From positions 186,001 through 250,000 of the forward strand of contig NZ_JAPEMV010000006.1 in the NCBI RefSeq assembly GCF_026342355.1: a stretch of DNA of 64,000 nucleotides. Reading direction: 5' to 3'. Below the pieces are notes generated by a model. That model searched no databases and was not told where the DNA came from. It was given only the letters and a program-made list of their open reading frames with translations. Shown in pieces: positions 9,201-16,916 of this stretch. How positions within the stretch are numbered: position 1 is the first letter of the stretch; each line of letters starts with the position of its first letter. This stretch comes from Streptomyces sp. NBC_00249 (GTDB taxonomy: Bacteria > Actinomycetota > Actinomycetes > Streptomycetales > Streptomycetaceae). The translations under genes were made by a program, and so were the position numbers.

Positions 9201-9741
9201 TGGGCGCGGTCTTCGTCCGGCCGGAGAGGACGGTCTCCCAGGCCAGTACGGGCTTGTCGTCCTTGAGGCGGACCACGAGGCGGCTGCTGTCGACCTTGTC
9301 GACGGCGGCCAGCTTGGTCCGCGCCGTGGCCTCGGCGTCCTTGGCGCCGACCGTCGGGCGGGTCGCCACGTCGATCCGTACGGAGGACGCGGACTGCAGG
9401 GCGCGTACCTTTCCGGCCCCGTCGGCGAGGACGACGGCGTCGCCGCCGACGACGGGCAGGCCGCGGTAGCTGCGCTCGTAGGCGACCGAGAAGAGGTCCT
9501 TCAGCCAGGGGGTGACCAGGCGGCGTTCGTAGTGTTCCTGGGAGGAGTTGACCAGGGTGTCCAGGCCGCTGCCGACGGCCTGGTCGGCGGCGGCGACCGC
9601 GCGTGCGGCGGGGGTGTCCTGCCGGGCCGGCTGGGGCTGTGCCGGCTGGGCGGCCGAAGCGGTTCCGGCCGCCAGGGCGCCGGCGAGGCTCGCGGTCAGC
9701 GCCATCGCCGCCACGCTCGCCGTCCATCTGCTGGGGTGCAA
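6226..9741 (-). CDS. Secreted dual metalloprotease: M4 thermolysin-like fused to M28 aminopeptidase
   Basis: A 1171-residue secreted protein. I chose the TTG at 9741: GGAG lies 6 nt upstream and it gives a clean signal peptide ending near TASA, about residue 30. An FTP-type propeptide covers about 60-200. The M4 domain has zinc motif HEYGH (334-338), the third ligand Glu 357 in GLGEATGDIFG, and the catalytic His near 422 in EVHAAAGPLNH. An Ig-like linker spans about 530-627. The M28 domain (about 637-910) closely resembles Streptomyces griseus aminopeptidase, with zinc and catalytic residues His 720 (GAHLD), Asp 732 (INDNGSGS), Glu 766/767, Asp 795 and His 882 (YHSSCD). A second Ig-like linker (about 918-1000) and a jelly-roll-like C-terminal domain (about 1015-1171) follow. 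It should combine endo- and exo-peptidase action outside the cell. Confidence 0.92.
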   Translation of the reverse strand: MHPSRWTASVAAMALTASLAGALAAGTASAAQPAQPQPARQDTPAARAVAAADQAVGSGLDTLVNSSQEHYERRLVTPWLKDLFSVAYERSYRGLPVVGGDAVVLADGAGKVRALQSASSVRIDVATRPTVGAKDAEATARTKLAAVDKVDSSRLVVRLKDDKPVLAWETVLSGRTKTAPSKLHVFVDARTGSVVDTYDDVVAGSGNSKWNGPGPITIDTTNSGGTYTLRDPNRTGLSCADYSNGSVFSKSSDSWGTGNPTSKETGCVDLMFAAQKQWDMLSQWLGRNGVSGNGRSFPGKVGLNDLNAYWDGSSVTIGHNSANEWIAGVDVVAHEYGHAIDSNTPGGTSGQEAGLGEATGDIFGALTEAYINEPSPYDTPDYTVGEVINLQGRGPIRNMYNPPAVNNDPACYSSAIPGTEVHAAAGPLNHWFYLLAEGTNPGGGKPSSSTCNQSTLTGVGIQNAGKIFYGGMLLKTSSMSYKKYRTATLSSAKSLDPTCGLFNKAKGAWDAISVPAQSADPTCTPSGQNPDFSMALTPSSGTVQQGASVTTTVGTSVTTGAAQPVTLTATGLPAGVSASFNPATVQSGQSSVLTLTATANAAPGASTVVVKGQGTTLSHTVDYVLNVGGTVPGTDPPNIDVAKVQAHLTQLNTIASQNGGNRRAGSAGYTQSLAYVKGKLQAAGFTVTEQNCTSCTYPSNNLIADWPGGPADQTVMFGAHLDGVSAGPGINDNGSGSATLLENALVLAQQNPTMTKHVRFAWWTDEEQGLNGSKFYVNQLSSAQRAAIKGYYNFDMVGSTNAGYFINNVNSTTAAPLKAYWTSLNLAPEENVEGQGRSDDYSFQQAGIPTSGYAAGASARKTTAQAQKWGGTANAAYDSCYHSSCDTTNNINATVLDRSADGVAYAVWKQAVGGDTPAQDFALSTSPSAGTAAPGGSTSATVNTSTVSGAAQTVALTVSGAPAGVSATLSPASVQSGSSSTLSVQVGASTTPGTYTLTVTGTGTVSHTTTYTLTVSGGGGTCTPRQLVVNGDFENGTTPWSTTSGVITNQAGQAPHGGSWMAWLNGWGTSRTDSAAQTLTIPAGCSSYQLSFYLHIDTDETENVVYDRFTVSVGGQTLATLSNVDASPGYTKKTFDLAPFAGQSVSLKFNGVEDQSLQTSFVVDDVTLQTS

Positions 9742-9817
9742 CGTCCACTCCGATCGTGGGGGGTGAGTGCTCGTTCGTCCGCCGCCGAGTATGAGCGTGT
9801 ACATGGCGAGATTGGGA

Positions 9818-9883
9818 CATCCCGGCAGGCATAAGGCCGGAGTTATGGTGCGGTGCGCCGCCACTGCGTAACCTGCCGGGATG
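9818..9883. promoter_or_regulatory. 12-bp inverted repeat embracing the LysR start; LysR-type box
   Basis: CATCCCGGCAGG (9818-9829) is the perfect reverse complement of CCTGCCGGGATG (9872-9883), which includes the LysR ATG itself. Between them lies ATAA-N8-TTAT (9831-9846), similar to a LysR-type T-N11-A box but with 12 nt between T and A. The region separates the divergent protease and regulator genes, so it is a good candidate for autoregulation and for control of the protease. Confidence 0.45.
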
Positions 9884-10840
9884 CGGCTGGAGTTGAGGCA
9901 TCTGCAAGCCGTCTGCCGGATCGCGGAGGCGGGCAGTCTGGGGGGCGCGGCGCGGCGGCTCGGTGTCTCCCAGCCCGCGCTGTCGGCCCAGCTGCGGCGC
10001 ATCGAGAGCGTCACCGGCGGCGAGCTGTTCGTACGCGGCAGGAACGGCGTGGAACCCACGGCGCTCGGGCAGTTCGTCCTGGCCAAGGCCCGGCGCGTGC
10101 TCCAGGAGATGGACGCGCTCGGCGCGGAGGCCCGGGCCGTCGCCACCGGCACCCCGCTGCGCCTCGGCTGCATCCTGCTCGTCCTGCTCGACGGGCTCCT
10201 CGCGCAGACGGACCTGTGCATGTCCGGCCAGGAGATCACCGTCGACCTGGAGGACTCCGTCACCGCGCTGACCCGGATGCTGGGCGCCGGACGGTACGAC
10301 GCCATCGTCTACGGCGAGGTCAACGACCACGAGGTCCCCCTCCCCGAGGGCACCCTCGCCAGGACCCTGATCCGCAAGGAGCCCTTCTGCATCCGGCTGT
10401 CCTCGAGCCATCCGCTGGCGGCCCTGGACCGCATCGAGCTGACCGACCTGGCGGACGAGCCGTGGATGACCCTCGTGGAGGACGACGACGGCGGCCCCGA
10501 GGCCCTCGCCGCCGCCTGCGCGAAGGCCGGCTTCAGCCCGCTGCTGCGCTACCGCATCACCGACCGCAAGATGCACTACGACCTCATCGCGGCGGGCCGC
10601 GCCGTCTCCCTGAGCCAGCCGACGGCCCCCGGGGCCCCCGGGACGGTGATGCGCCCCCTGGCCGGCTCCCCCGTCACCGGCCGCATCCGCCTCGCCTGGA
10701 ACCGCGCGGCGCTCTCGGCCGGGCAGGCGGAGCTCCTCTACCGCGCCGCCGCCCGCGCCTACCTCCTCAACGTGGGCAACAACGCCTTCCACCAGGCCTG
10801 GTGGGACGCCCACCCCGAGGTCCACCCCGCGCTGGACTGA
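9881..10840 (+). CDS. LysR-family transcriptional regulator
   Basis: 319 residues. The N-terminal winged helix-turn-helix reads MRLELRHLQAVCRIAEAGSL, with the recognition region SQPALSAQLRRIE. A periplasmic-binding-protein-like effector domain runs from about residue 90 to the end. There is no Shine-Dalgarno sequence before the ATG, so the transcript may be leaderless. The gene is divergent from the large protease and followed after 64 bp by an FAD monooxygenase on the same strand; either could be its target. The effector is unknown; LysR proteins next to aromatic monooxygenases often sense aromatics. Confidence 0.92.
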   Translation: MRLELRHLQAVCRIAEAGSLGGAARRLGVSQPALSAQLRRIESVTGGELFVRGRNGVEPTALGQFVLAKARRVLQEMDALGAEARAVATGTPLRLGCILLVLLDGLLAQTDLCMSGQEITVDLEDSVTALTRMLGAGRYDAIVYGEVNDHEVPLPEGTLARTLIRKEPFCIRLSSSHPLAALDRIELTDLADEPWMTLVEDDDGGPEALAAACAKAGFSPLLRYRITDRKMHYDLIAAGRAVSLSQPTAPGAPGTVMRPLAGSPVTGRIRLAWNRAALSAGQAELLYRAAARAYLLNVGNNAFHQAWWDAHPEVHPALD

Positions 10841-10904
10841 CCGGGACACCCCACCGGGGTAGCGCGCGGTGGCCGGTCCCGGCGCGGGCGCACAGCATGG
10901 AAGC

Positions 10905-12554
10905 ATGCACGGCGACAGAGCGGACGTACTGGTCGTGGGCGCGGGCCCGGTGGGGCTGACCGCGGCGGCCGAACTGCGCAGGCGCGGGGTCTCCTGCCGG
11001 CTCGTGGACAAACTGCCGGCCCGGCAGCCGTACGCGAAGGCCGTCGGCGTCCAGCCGCGCACGCTGGAGCTCTGGGACCGGTCGGGGATGGTGCAGGACG
11101 CGCTCGACGCGGCGGTCCTGATGCGCGGGCAGCTGGTGTACGCCAACGGCGCCGAGCAGGCCCGCTTCGACATGGCGCTGCCGCCCGAGGTGCCCTACCG
11201 GTTCGCCGCGCTGCCGCAGTACGAGACGGAGCGGATCCTCGAGGCCTTCCTCGGCCGCTTCGGGACCTCGATCGAGCGGAGCACCGAACTCACCGGCTTC
11301 ACCCAGGACGCGGACGGGGTGACCAGTGTGCTCGTCGGCGCCGACGGGACCGAGGAAGAGGTGCGGACCCGGTTCCTGGTGGGCTGCGACGGGGCGCACA
11401 GCGCGGTCCGCAAGGGGCTCGGGCTGACCTTCGAGGGCGGGGCCTTCCCCGAGGAGTACATGCTGGCGGACGTGGAGGTCGACTGGAGCCTCCCGCCCGG
11501 GTACGGCGTGCGTTCCATGCACTACGACGCCGAGGGCAAGGTCGACGACGCGCTGGTGTGCATCCCGCTGCCCGGCACGGGCCGGTACCGCGTGTCGATG
11601 ATGGTGCCGCCCGAGCTGTCCGCGGCGGGCGGCGCGGCGGCGGACGGCGTGGCGCACGGCCTGGAGGGCGGCCGGGCCCCGGCGCTCTCCCACATCCAGG
11701 CCGTCCTGGACCGGCTCTCCCCCGAGCCGGTGACCGCCTCCGCCATGCGCTGGTCCTCGGTGTTCCGCATCAGCCACCGCATCGTGGACCGGTACGGGAA
11801 GGGGCGGGTCTTCGTCGCCGGGGACGCCGCGCACATCCATCCCCCGACGGGCGCGCAGGGCATGAACACCGGAGTCCAGGACGCCTGGAACCTGGCCTGG
11901 AAGCTCGCCCTGGCCGCCCGGGGCTCCGCGCACCCCGGGCTGACGGCGAGCTACGACGCCGAGCGTCGGCCGGTCGGCGAGGAGGTGGTCGGGCGGACCG
12001 TCCGGCACGCCACCGAAGGCGGCGTCCAGGCCGACCCGGAGGACCCGCGGACCCTGATGCTGCGCGAGGCGCAGCTGCTCGTGGGCTACCCCGACAGCCC
12101 GGTCGTCCTGCGGAACGGGACGGCGGCCGGGGCAGCGGCCGGGACGGCGGGCGGCCCCCGGCCCGGCGACCGGGCCCCGGACTGCGGGGGGCTGCTCGGC
12201 GACATCCCGGCGCATCCGCTGCGCCTGTACGACCTGCTGCGGGACCGCGAGCACGTGCTGCTGGTGTACACCGACGGCGCGCGGGCCTCGTACGTCCCCG
12301 AACTCGCCGCACTGACGGGCGGGTTGCCGGCGGGACGGCTCACGGCGTACGCGGTCCTCACCGAGGGCGGGACCGCGCCCGCCGGGGCTGCGCCCCCGGT
12401 GTACCGGGACGGGCGGGGCGAGTTCGCCCGCCTCTACGGGGTCGGCGAGCCGACGGCCTTCGTGGTGCGCCCTGACGGCTACGTCGGCGCCCGGCTCTGC
12501 CCGCCGACCGCCGAGGGCGTGGCCGCGTACCTCGCGGGGGTGTTCCGGGACTGA
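10905..12554 (+). CDS. FAD-dependent aromatic monooxygenase (PheA/TfdB/MhpA type)
   Basis: 549 residues, taking the ATG at 10905 (MHGDRADVLVVGAGPVG); an upstream in-frame ATG at 10869 would add 12 residues ahead of the dinucleotide fold. Class A flavoprotein hydroxylase motifs are present: GAGPVG near residue 11, the DG motif GCDGAHSAVRKGLG, and the GD motif FVAGDAAHIHPPTGAQGMN. A thioredoxin-like C-terminal domain follows from about residue 410. The family ortho- or para-hydroxylates phenols or polyketide aromatics with NAD(P)H and O2. It lies downstream of the LysR gene and may be controlled by it. Substrate not deducible. Confidence 0.88.
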   Translation: MHGDRADVLVVGAGPVGLTAAAELRRRGVSCRLVDKLPARQPYAKAVGVQPRTLELWDRSGMVQDALDAAVLMRGQLVYANGAEQARFDMALPPEVPYRFAALPQYETERILEAFLGRFGTSIERSTELTGFTQDADGVTSVLVGADGTEEEVRTRFLVGCDGAHSAVRKGLGLTFEGGAFPEEYMLADVEVDWSLPPGYGVRSMHYDAEGKVDDALVCIPLPGTGRYRVSMMVPPELSAAGGAAADGVAHGLEGGRAPALSHIQAVLDRLSPEPVTASAMRWSSVFRISHRIVDRYGKGRVFVAGDAAHIHPPTGAQGMNTGVQDAWNLAWKLALAARGSAHPGLTASYDAERRPVGEEVVGRTVRHATEGGVQADPEDPRTLMLREAQLLVGYPDSPVVLRNGTAAGAAAGTAGGPRPGDRAPDCGGLLGDIPAHPLRLYDLLRDREHVLLVYTDGARASYVPELAALTGGLPAGRLTAYAVLTEGGTAPAGAAPPVYRDGRGEFARLYGVGEPTAFVVRPDGYVGARLCPPTAEGVAAYLAGVFRD

Positions 12555-12627
12555 CCGCCCGCCGGTGGCGCCGCCCGGGGTGTGCTGCACAATCAGGTCC
12601 TCGACACGATCAAGGGGACGGGCGTAC

Positions 12628-13413
12628 ATGCACGGGGTGGGGAACGACAAGAGGTACCGGCAGGTCATGGCTCTGGCCGTCGGCGCGGCACTGCTGGCCG
12701 GTACGGCGGGCTGCGCGGGCGGGAGCACGGACGCGGACGGGAAGGGGGAGGCGGCCTCGGCGGCCCCCGGCCCGTCGGGAACCTCGAGCGCGGCTCCGAG
12801 CGCGGCTCCGAGCGCGGTCGGCACTCCGGGACCCGGCGCGGACCGGCTGAAGGCGCTCCTGCTGGCGCCCGGCAGCAAGGCCGGACGGTACGAGGTCTCC
12901 GAGCCGATCCTCGACGAGCCGATGAACGAGCTCTACGACGCGGCCCCGGTGGTCTGCCAGCCGCTGACCAGCCTGGGCAAGGCGGGCCACACCGCGCAGG
13001 CCTACGGGACCGTCCGGGTGCCCGGCAGCCCGCTGGACATCGGCACCGACATCCTGCTGCGCTCCTACCCGGGCGCCTCGGCCGCCCAGGCGGCCCTGAA
13101 GTCCCTCGGCGAAGCGGGCAAGCAGTGCGCGGGCGGGTACACCGAGGACCGTGCGCTGGCGGAGGCCAAGGTCCTGCGGGTGGAGGAGGTCAAGGCGCCG
13201 TCGGTAGGTGACGAGGCGCGGGCCTACCGGATCGTCGTGCAGGACGTGAAGGACGAGAAGATCTCCCTGTACCGCTACCTGACCCTGGTGCGGTCCGGTT
13301 CGGTCACCCTCTCCTTCCGCTCCGACGTCTTCGACGTGAAGGACTTCGGCGGGGTGCCGCAGGAGATCGTCACGGCGCAGTGGGAGAAGTTCTCCAAGGG
13401 CCCCGCCTCCTAG
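12628..13413 (+). CDS. Putative lipoprotein of unknown function
   Basis: 261 residues. The N-terminus is a basic stretch (GNDKRYR), a hydrophobic core (ALAVGAALLAG) and TAGCAGG, a weak lipobox whose Cys would be lipidated. A Ser/Ala/Pro-rich linker of about 35 residues (SSAAPSAAPSA) precedes a folded domain of about 180 residues with two Cys. It is probably tethered to the outer face of the membrane. I do not recognise a specific family. The gene ends convergently on the MFS transporter gene, and the two TAG stops share the palindrome CTAG at 13410-13413. An in-frame ATG further upstream (12565) would put extra residues before the signal and is less likely. Confidence 0.75.
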   Translation: MHGVGNDKRYRQVMALAVGAALLAGTAGCAGGSTDADGKGEAASAAPGPSGTSSAAPSAAPSAVGTPGPGADRLKALLLAPGSKAGRYEVSEPILDEPMNELYDAAPVVCQPLTSLGKAGHTAQAYGTVRVPGSPLDIGTDILLRSYPGASAAQAALKSLGEAGKQCAGGYTEDRALAEAKVLRVEEVKAPSVGDEARAYRIVVQDVKDEKISLYRYLTLVRSGSVTLSFRSDVFDVKDFGGVPQEIVTAQWEKFSKGPAS

Positions 13414-14825
13414 TTATGGGCCGTCCGGGCCGGGTTGCGCCGTACGACCGCCGTCATCGCGGCGGCTCCCAGCAGGGACAGCAGGGCGGCGGCGCGCAGG
13501 ACGGATTCGATGGCGGGGCCGTCGGCGGCGGCCGCGGCGGCGGAGCCGCTGATCACCTCCAGCACCGTGGAGGCGACGGCCACCGCGACGGCCCCGAGCA
13601 GCACCAGGGAGGTCAGGACCAGGCCGGAGGCGGCGCCGAGGCGGCCGGCGGCCACGTAGGACTGGGTGGCGACGTTCGTCAGGGCCCAGCTGAGGCCCAC
13701 GCCGGCCCCCACCACCGCGAAGACGGCGGTGTAGACGGCGAGCGAGGTCACCCAGGTCAGGGCGAGCAGGCCGATGCCGCTGACCAGCATGCCGGCGGCC
13801 ATGAGGGCGTCGGGGCGCAGCCGCAGGGCGAGGTGGCCCGACCAGTAGCTGGCCGCTCCGGCGCCCACGGACAGGGCCAGGAAGATCAGCCCGGAGTCCA
13901 GGGGCGACAGCCCGCGCGCCTGCTGGAGGTAGAGCGCGGAGAAGACCGCGACCAGGCAGTAGACGATGTTGGACAGGGATCCGGCGAGGGTGACGGCGAC
14001 GAACGGGCCGTTGCGCAGGAGGGCCAGGTCGAGGAGGGGTTCGGGGGTGTGCCGCTCGATCCGGAGGAAGCCGGCCAGCAGGGCCGCGCCGGCCGCGGCG
14101 CAGCCCAGGGTCGCCGGGGAGGTCCAGCCCCAGTGCCCGCCCTGGTCGACGGCGATCATGAGCGTGCTCAGGCCTCCGGCAAGGGTGAGCACGCCGGGCA
14201 GGTCGAGGCCGCGGCCGGCCTGCTCGTCGCGGGTCTCGGGTACGTGGCGCAGCAGGAGCAGGGCGGCGGTGAGGCAGAAGGGCACGTTCAGCAGGAACAC
14301 CGCGCGCCAGCTGGCGTGCTCGGCGAAGGCTCCGCCGACGAAGGGGCCGAGGGCGGTGCCGACGGCGCTGAAGGCGAGGACGGTGCCGACGGCGCGGCCC
14401 TGGCGTTCGTCGCGGAAGTAGGCGGTGACCACGGCGACGGAGACGGGGAGGATCAGGGCCGCGGTGCATCCCTGCACCACCCGGCCGGCGGTCAGCCAGG
14501 CGGTGTTCCGCGCGGCGGCGCAGACGACGGAGATCACGGCGAACCCGGTGAGGCCGGTGACCAGGACCCGTCTGCGGCCCAGCAGGTCGGCGGCCCGCCC
14601 GCCGCTGATCATCAGGGCGCCCAGGGCCAGCATGTAGCCGCTGACCAGCCACTGGAGGTCGGTGGAGGGGGTGTGGAAGTCCCGGCCGATGGCGGGGAGC
14701 ATCAGGTTGAGGGCGAACCAGTCCATCTGCACGAGCAGCATGGAGATGGCGGCGGCCGCGATCACCGCCCGGTCGCGGCGGTCGAACAGGACGCGGCGCG
14801 CCCGCGCGCCGCGGGCCCTGGTCAC
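13410..14825 (-). CDS. MFS drug transporter, DHA2/EmrB-QacA type
   Basis: 471 residues with about 14 predicted membrane helices. It starts at GTG, four bases after the stop of the universal stress gene. The MFS motif A region GGRAADLLGRRRVLVTG follows helix 2, and the antiporter motif C region AVGTALGPFVGGAFAEHASW lies in helix 5. The N-terminal cytoplasmic tail is Arg-rich. The family exports drugs and cationic dyes by proton antiport. It is the last gene of an APC permease-USP-MFS operon and overlaps the convergent lipoprotein gene by three bases. Confidence 0.88.
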   Translation of the reverse strand: MTRARGARARRVLFDRRDRAVIAAAAISMLLVQMDWFALNLMLPAIGRDFHTPSTDLQWLVSGYMLALGALMISGGRAADLLGRRRVLVTGLTGFAVISVVCAAARNTAWLTAGRVVQGCTAALILPVSVAVVTAYFRDERQGRAVGTVLAFSAVGTALGPFVGGAFAEHASWRAVFLLNVPFCLTAALLLLRHVPETRDEQAGRGLDLPGVLTLAGGLSTLMIAVDQGGHWGWTSPATLGCAAAGAALLAGFLRIERHTPEPLLDLALLRNGPFVAVTLAGSLSNIVYCLVAVFSALYLQQARGLSPLDSGLIFLALSVGAGAASYWSGHLALRLRPDALMAAGMLVSGIGLLALTWVTSLAVYTAVFAVVGAGVGLSWALTNVATQSYVAAGRLGAASGLVLTSLVLLGAVAVAVASTVLEVISGSAAAAAADGPAIESVLRAAALLSLLGAAAMTAVVRRNPARTAHN

Positions 14826-14829
14826 GCGT

Positions 14830-15252
14830 CTACGGGGTGTGCTCGGTCGGGACGCACAGGACGGGGACCGGCGAGAGGTGCAGGAGCTTGTGCGGGGTGG
14901 AGCCGAGCAGGGCGCCGCGGATCGGGCTGTCGCCCCAGCTGCCGACGATGATGACCCGGGCCTGGTGGCGTTCGGCGGCTTCGAGCAGGGCCTGGGCCGG
15001 TTTCTCGTCGACGACCTCGACCGTCGAGGGGACTCCCGCCTCGTCGGCGGCCTCGACGGCCCGGGCGAGGGCGCTGCGGCCGGCCTGGCGGACGGCTTCC
15101 TGGTGGGCGCGGTACTCCTCGCCGGTGGCGCCGGGCGCGGCGGCCCCGTAGACGAGGACGAGGGGTTCCCCGAAGGCGGTGGCCACTTCCAGGGCCACCC
15201 GCAGGGCGCGTTCGGCGCCGGGTGACTCGTCGTACCCCAGGACCACGGACAT
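14830..15252 (-). CDS. Universal stress protein (UspA family)
   Basis: 140 residues, a single Usp domain: first strand MSVVLGYDESPGAERAL, and the ATP-binding loop VGSWGDSPIRGALLGST followed by PVPVLCVP, the usual G-2x-G-9x-G(S/T) pattern. GAGGAG lies at good spacing before the ATG. The start lies 10 bp after the APC permease stop and the end lies 4 bp before the MFS gene, so the three are translated from one transcript. Single-domain USPs next to APC permeases are common in actinomycetes and suggest regulation of transport by ATP or stress status. Confidence 0.93.
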   Translation of the reverse strand: MSVVLGYDESPGAERALRVALEVATAFGEPLVLVYGAAAPGATGEEYRAHQEAVRQAGRSALARAVEAADEAGVPSTVEVVDEKPAQALLEAAERHQARVIIVGSWGDSPIRGALLGSTPHKLLHLSPVPVLCVPTEHTP

Positions 15253-15262
15253 CCGTCACTCC

Positions 15263-16819
15263 TCAGTTCTTCCTGGTGTGCACGAGCGCGGGGTCGACGA
15301 CGCCGCGCCGCTCCTGCCAGAAGCGGCCGTCGCGGACCCGCCAGAAGCACATCAGGAGCAAGCCGGTGACGGCGATGCCGATCCCGATGACGAGCGGCGG
15401 GCCGAGGCCGAACCAGGAGACGCCGCTGGCGGAGTTCTGCGGGTTCGACATGTCGTTGATCGACTCCACCAGCAGCCAGGCCAGCAGACCGGCGCCGACG
15501 AGCGGGCCGATGCCGATGAGCAGCAGGTTGTGCGCGTTCTCCAGCAGGTGGCGGCGGTAGTAGACGGCGCAGGCCACGCCGGTGAGGGCGTAGTAGAAGG
15601 CGATGAGCAGGGACAGCGCCGTCAGGGAGTCGAGGAGGGCGTTCTCGCTGATCCGGTTGACGACGAGGTACCAGGCGATGGCGATGCCGGCGACCCACCA
15701 GGTGCTGACGTCGGGGGTGCGGAAACGCGGGTGGATGTGGGCCAGGTGCGGGGGCAGGGCGTGCCGGCGGGACATGGACAGGGCGGTGCGGGAGGCGGGG
15801 ATGATCGTCGTCTGGGTGGAGGCGAGGGCGGAGGTGCACACCGCCAGGAGCACCACCCAGTCCCAGCCGCCCATCACCTCGTGCGCGAGGACGGCGAAGA
15901 CGTCCTCGGCCTCCTCGGCGTTCTCGGTGAGGAACTTCGTCCCCGCGTAGGCGACGACGGCGTAGCCGACGGAGAGGTACGTCACGAGCAGTACGACCGT
16001 CGACCAGATGCCGGCCTTGCCGGGGGCGGTCGCGGAGTCCTCGACCTCTTCCGTCAGGTTGACCGCCGACTCCCAGCCCCAGTAGATGAACACGCCGAGC
16101 AGCAGTCCGCCGGTGAGGGCGGTGCCGCCCGCGCCGAAGGGGTTGAGCCAGGAGAGGGAGGGGGTGGTGCCGTCGAGGGTGCTGGTGCCGGCGTAGACGC
16201 GGTAGAGGGCGACCACGGCGAAGACCAGCAGGAAGAACACCTGGGCGAGGATGAGGACGTCCTGGAGCCGGGCGGACATCTCGGTGCCGATCACGCAGAT
16301 CGCGGTCATCACGAGGATCACCACGACGGTGAGGGACTGCCGGATCAGCTCGTTGGAGGCCCAGCTGTCGAGGCCGGCGGCGAGCAGCCCGAAGTGGACG
16401 GCGACGTCGGCGAGGGAGCCGATGACCAGCACACCGGTCATGGTGATGGCCCAGCCGCCCAGCCAGCCCGCCCAGGGGCCCATGGCGCGGGTCACCCAGG
16501 AGAAGGTGGTGCCGCAGTCCTGGTCGACCTTGTTCAGGTAGTAGAAGGCCGCGGCGATCAGCAGCATCGGCACGAAGGAGGCCAGCATCACGCCGGGTGC
16601 GTAGAAGCCGACGAGGGCCACGATCGGGCCGATGACGGCCGCCAGGGAGTAGGCGGGCGAGGTGGAGTTCAGGCCGATGACCAGCGCGTCGAGGAAGCCG
16701 ATCGCGCCGGCCTTCAGGCCCGGCTCGGCAGGGGGGTCCGGGGCGGCCGGAACCCCCTCGCCGGGTCTCCTGCCGCCGGGGCCGCCGTCCTCGTCGTCCA
16801 TGTACGCATCGTCACGCAC
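15263..16819 (-). CDS. APC-superfamily amino acid permease
   Basis: 518 residues from a GTG; an ATG six codons later (MDDEDGG) is an equally plausible start. A charged N-terminal tail of about 35 residues leads to the first helix (GFLDALVIGLNSTSPAYSLA), and about 12-13 membrane helices follow. The unwound helix-1 signature with small residues and SPAYS fits APC-type sodium- or proton-coupled amino acid transporters. A helix containing YWGWESAVNLTEEVED is typical of this subgroup. It begins the APC-USP-MFS operon. Substrate unknown. Confidence 0.88.
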   Translation of the reverse strand: MRDDAYMDDEDGGPGGRRPGEGVPAAPDPPAEPGLKAGAIGFLDALVIGLNSTSPAYSLAAVIGPIVALVGFYAPGVMLASFVPMLLIAAAFYYLNKVDQDCGTTFSWVTRAMGPWAGWLGGWAITMTGVLVIGSLADVAVHFGLLAAGLDSWASNELIRQSLTVVVILVMTAICVIGTEMSARLQDVLILAQVFFLLVFAVVALYRVYAGTSTLDGTTPSLSWLNPFGAGGTALTGGLLLGVFIYWGWESAVNLTEEVEDSATAPGKAGIWSTVVLLVTYLSVGYAVVAYAGTKFLTENAEEAEDVFAVLAHEVMGGWDWVVLLAVCTSALASTQTTIIPASRTALSMSRRHALPPHLAHIHPRFRTPDVSTWWVAGIAIAWYLVVNRISENALLDSLTALSLLIAFYYALTGVACAVYYRRHLLENAHNLLLIGIGPLVGAGLLAWLLVESINDMSNPQNSASGVSWFGLGPPLVIGIGIAVTGLLLMCFWRVRDGRFWQERRGVVDPALVHTRKN

Positions 16820-16821
16820 CG

Positions 16822-16845
16822 GGCCCCGCCGCGCGAGGCGGGGCC
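16822..16845 (-). terminator. GC-rich hairpin between FAD oxidase and permease genes
   Basis: GGCCCCGCC (16822-16830) pairs perfectly with GGCGGGGCC (16837-16845) around a 6-nt loop. It lies 71 bp after the FAD oxidase stop but only 3 bp upstream of the permease GTG, so it could also fold in the permease 5' leader. More GC-rich dyad sequence continues to about 16875. Confidence 0.5.
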
Positions 16846-16916
16846 GCCCGCCCGGGTCGCGGGGCGGGCGGGCCGGGGCGCCGGGCCGGGCCGGTGCGGT
16901 CGGTCGACCGGTGCGG

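Noticed and set aside
6127..9834. Plus-strand open frame of over 1,200 codons across the protease gene
   Set aside because: It is the complement of a gene with clear signal peptide, zinc motifs and domains. Its translation is Gly/Val/Asp/Arg-biased low-complexity sequence, as expected of antisense frames in high-GC DNA.
6998..11173. Minus-strand open frame of nearly 1,400 codons spanning protease, LysR and monooxygenase genes
   Set aside because: Arg/Pro/Gly-rich shadow of three well-supported genes; no recognisable domain and crosses divergent promoters.
13380..14951. Plus-strand frame opposite the MFS gene, rich in Gln, Gly and Glu
   Set aside because: Antisense shadow of a 14-helix transporter; composition is explained by complementing hydrophobic codons.
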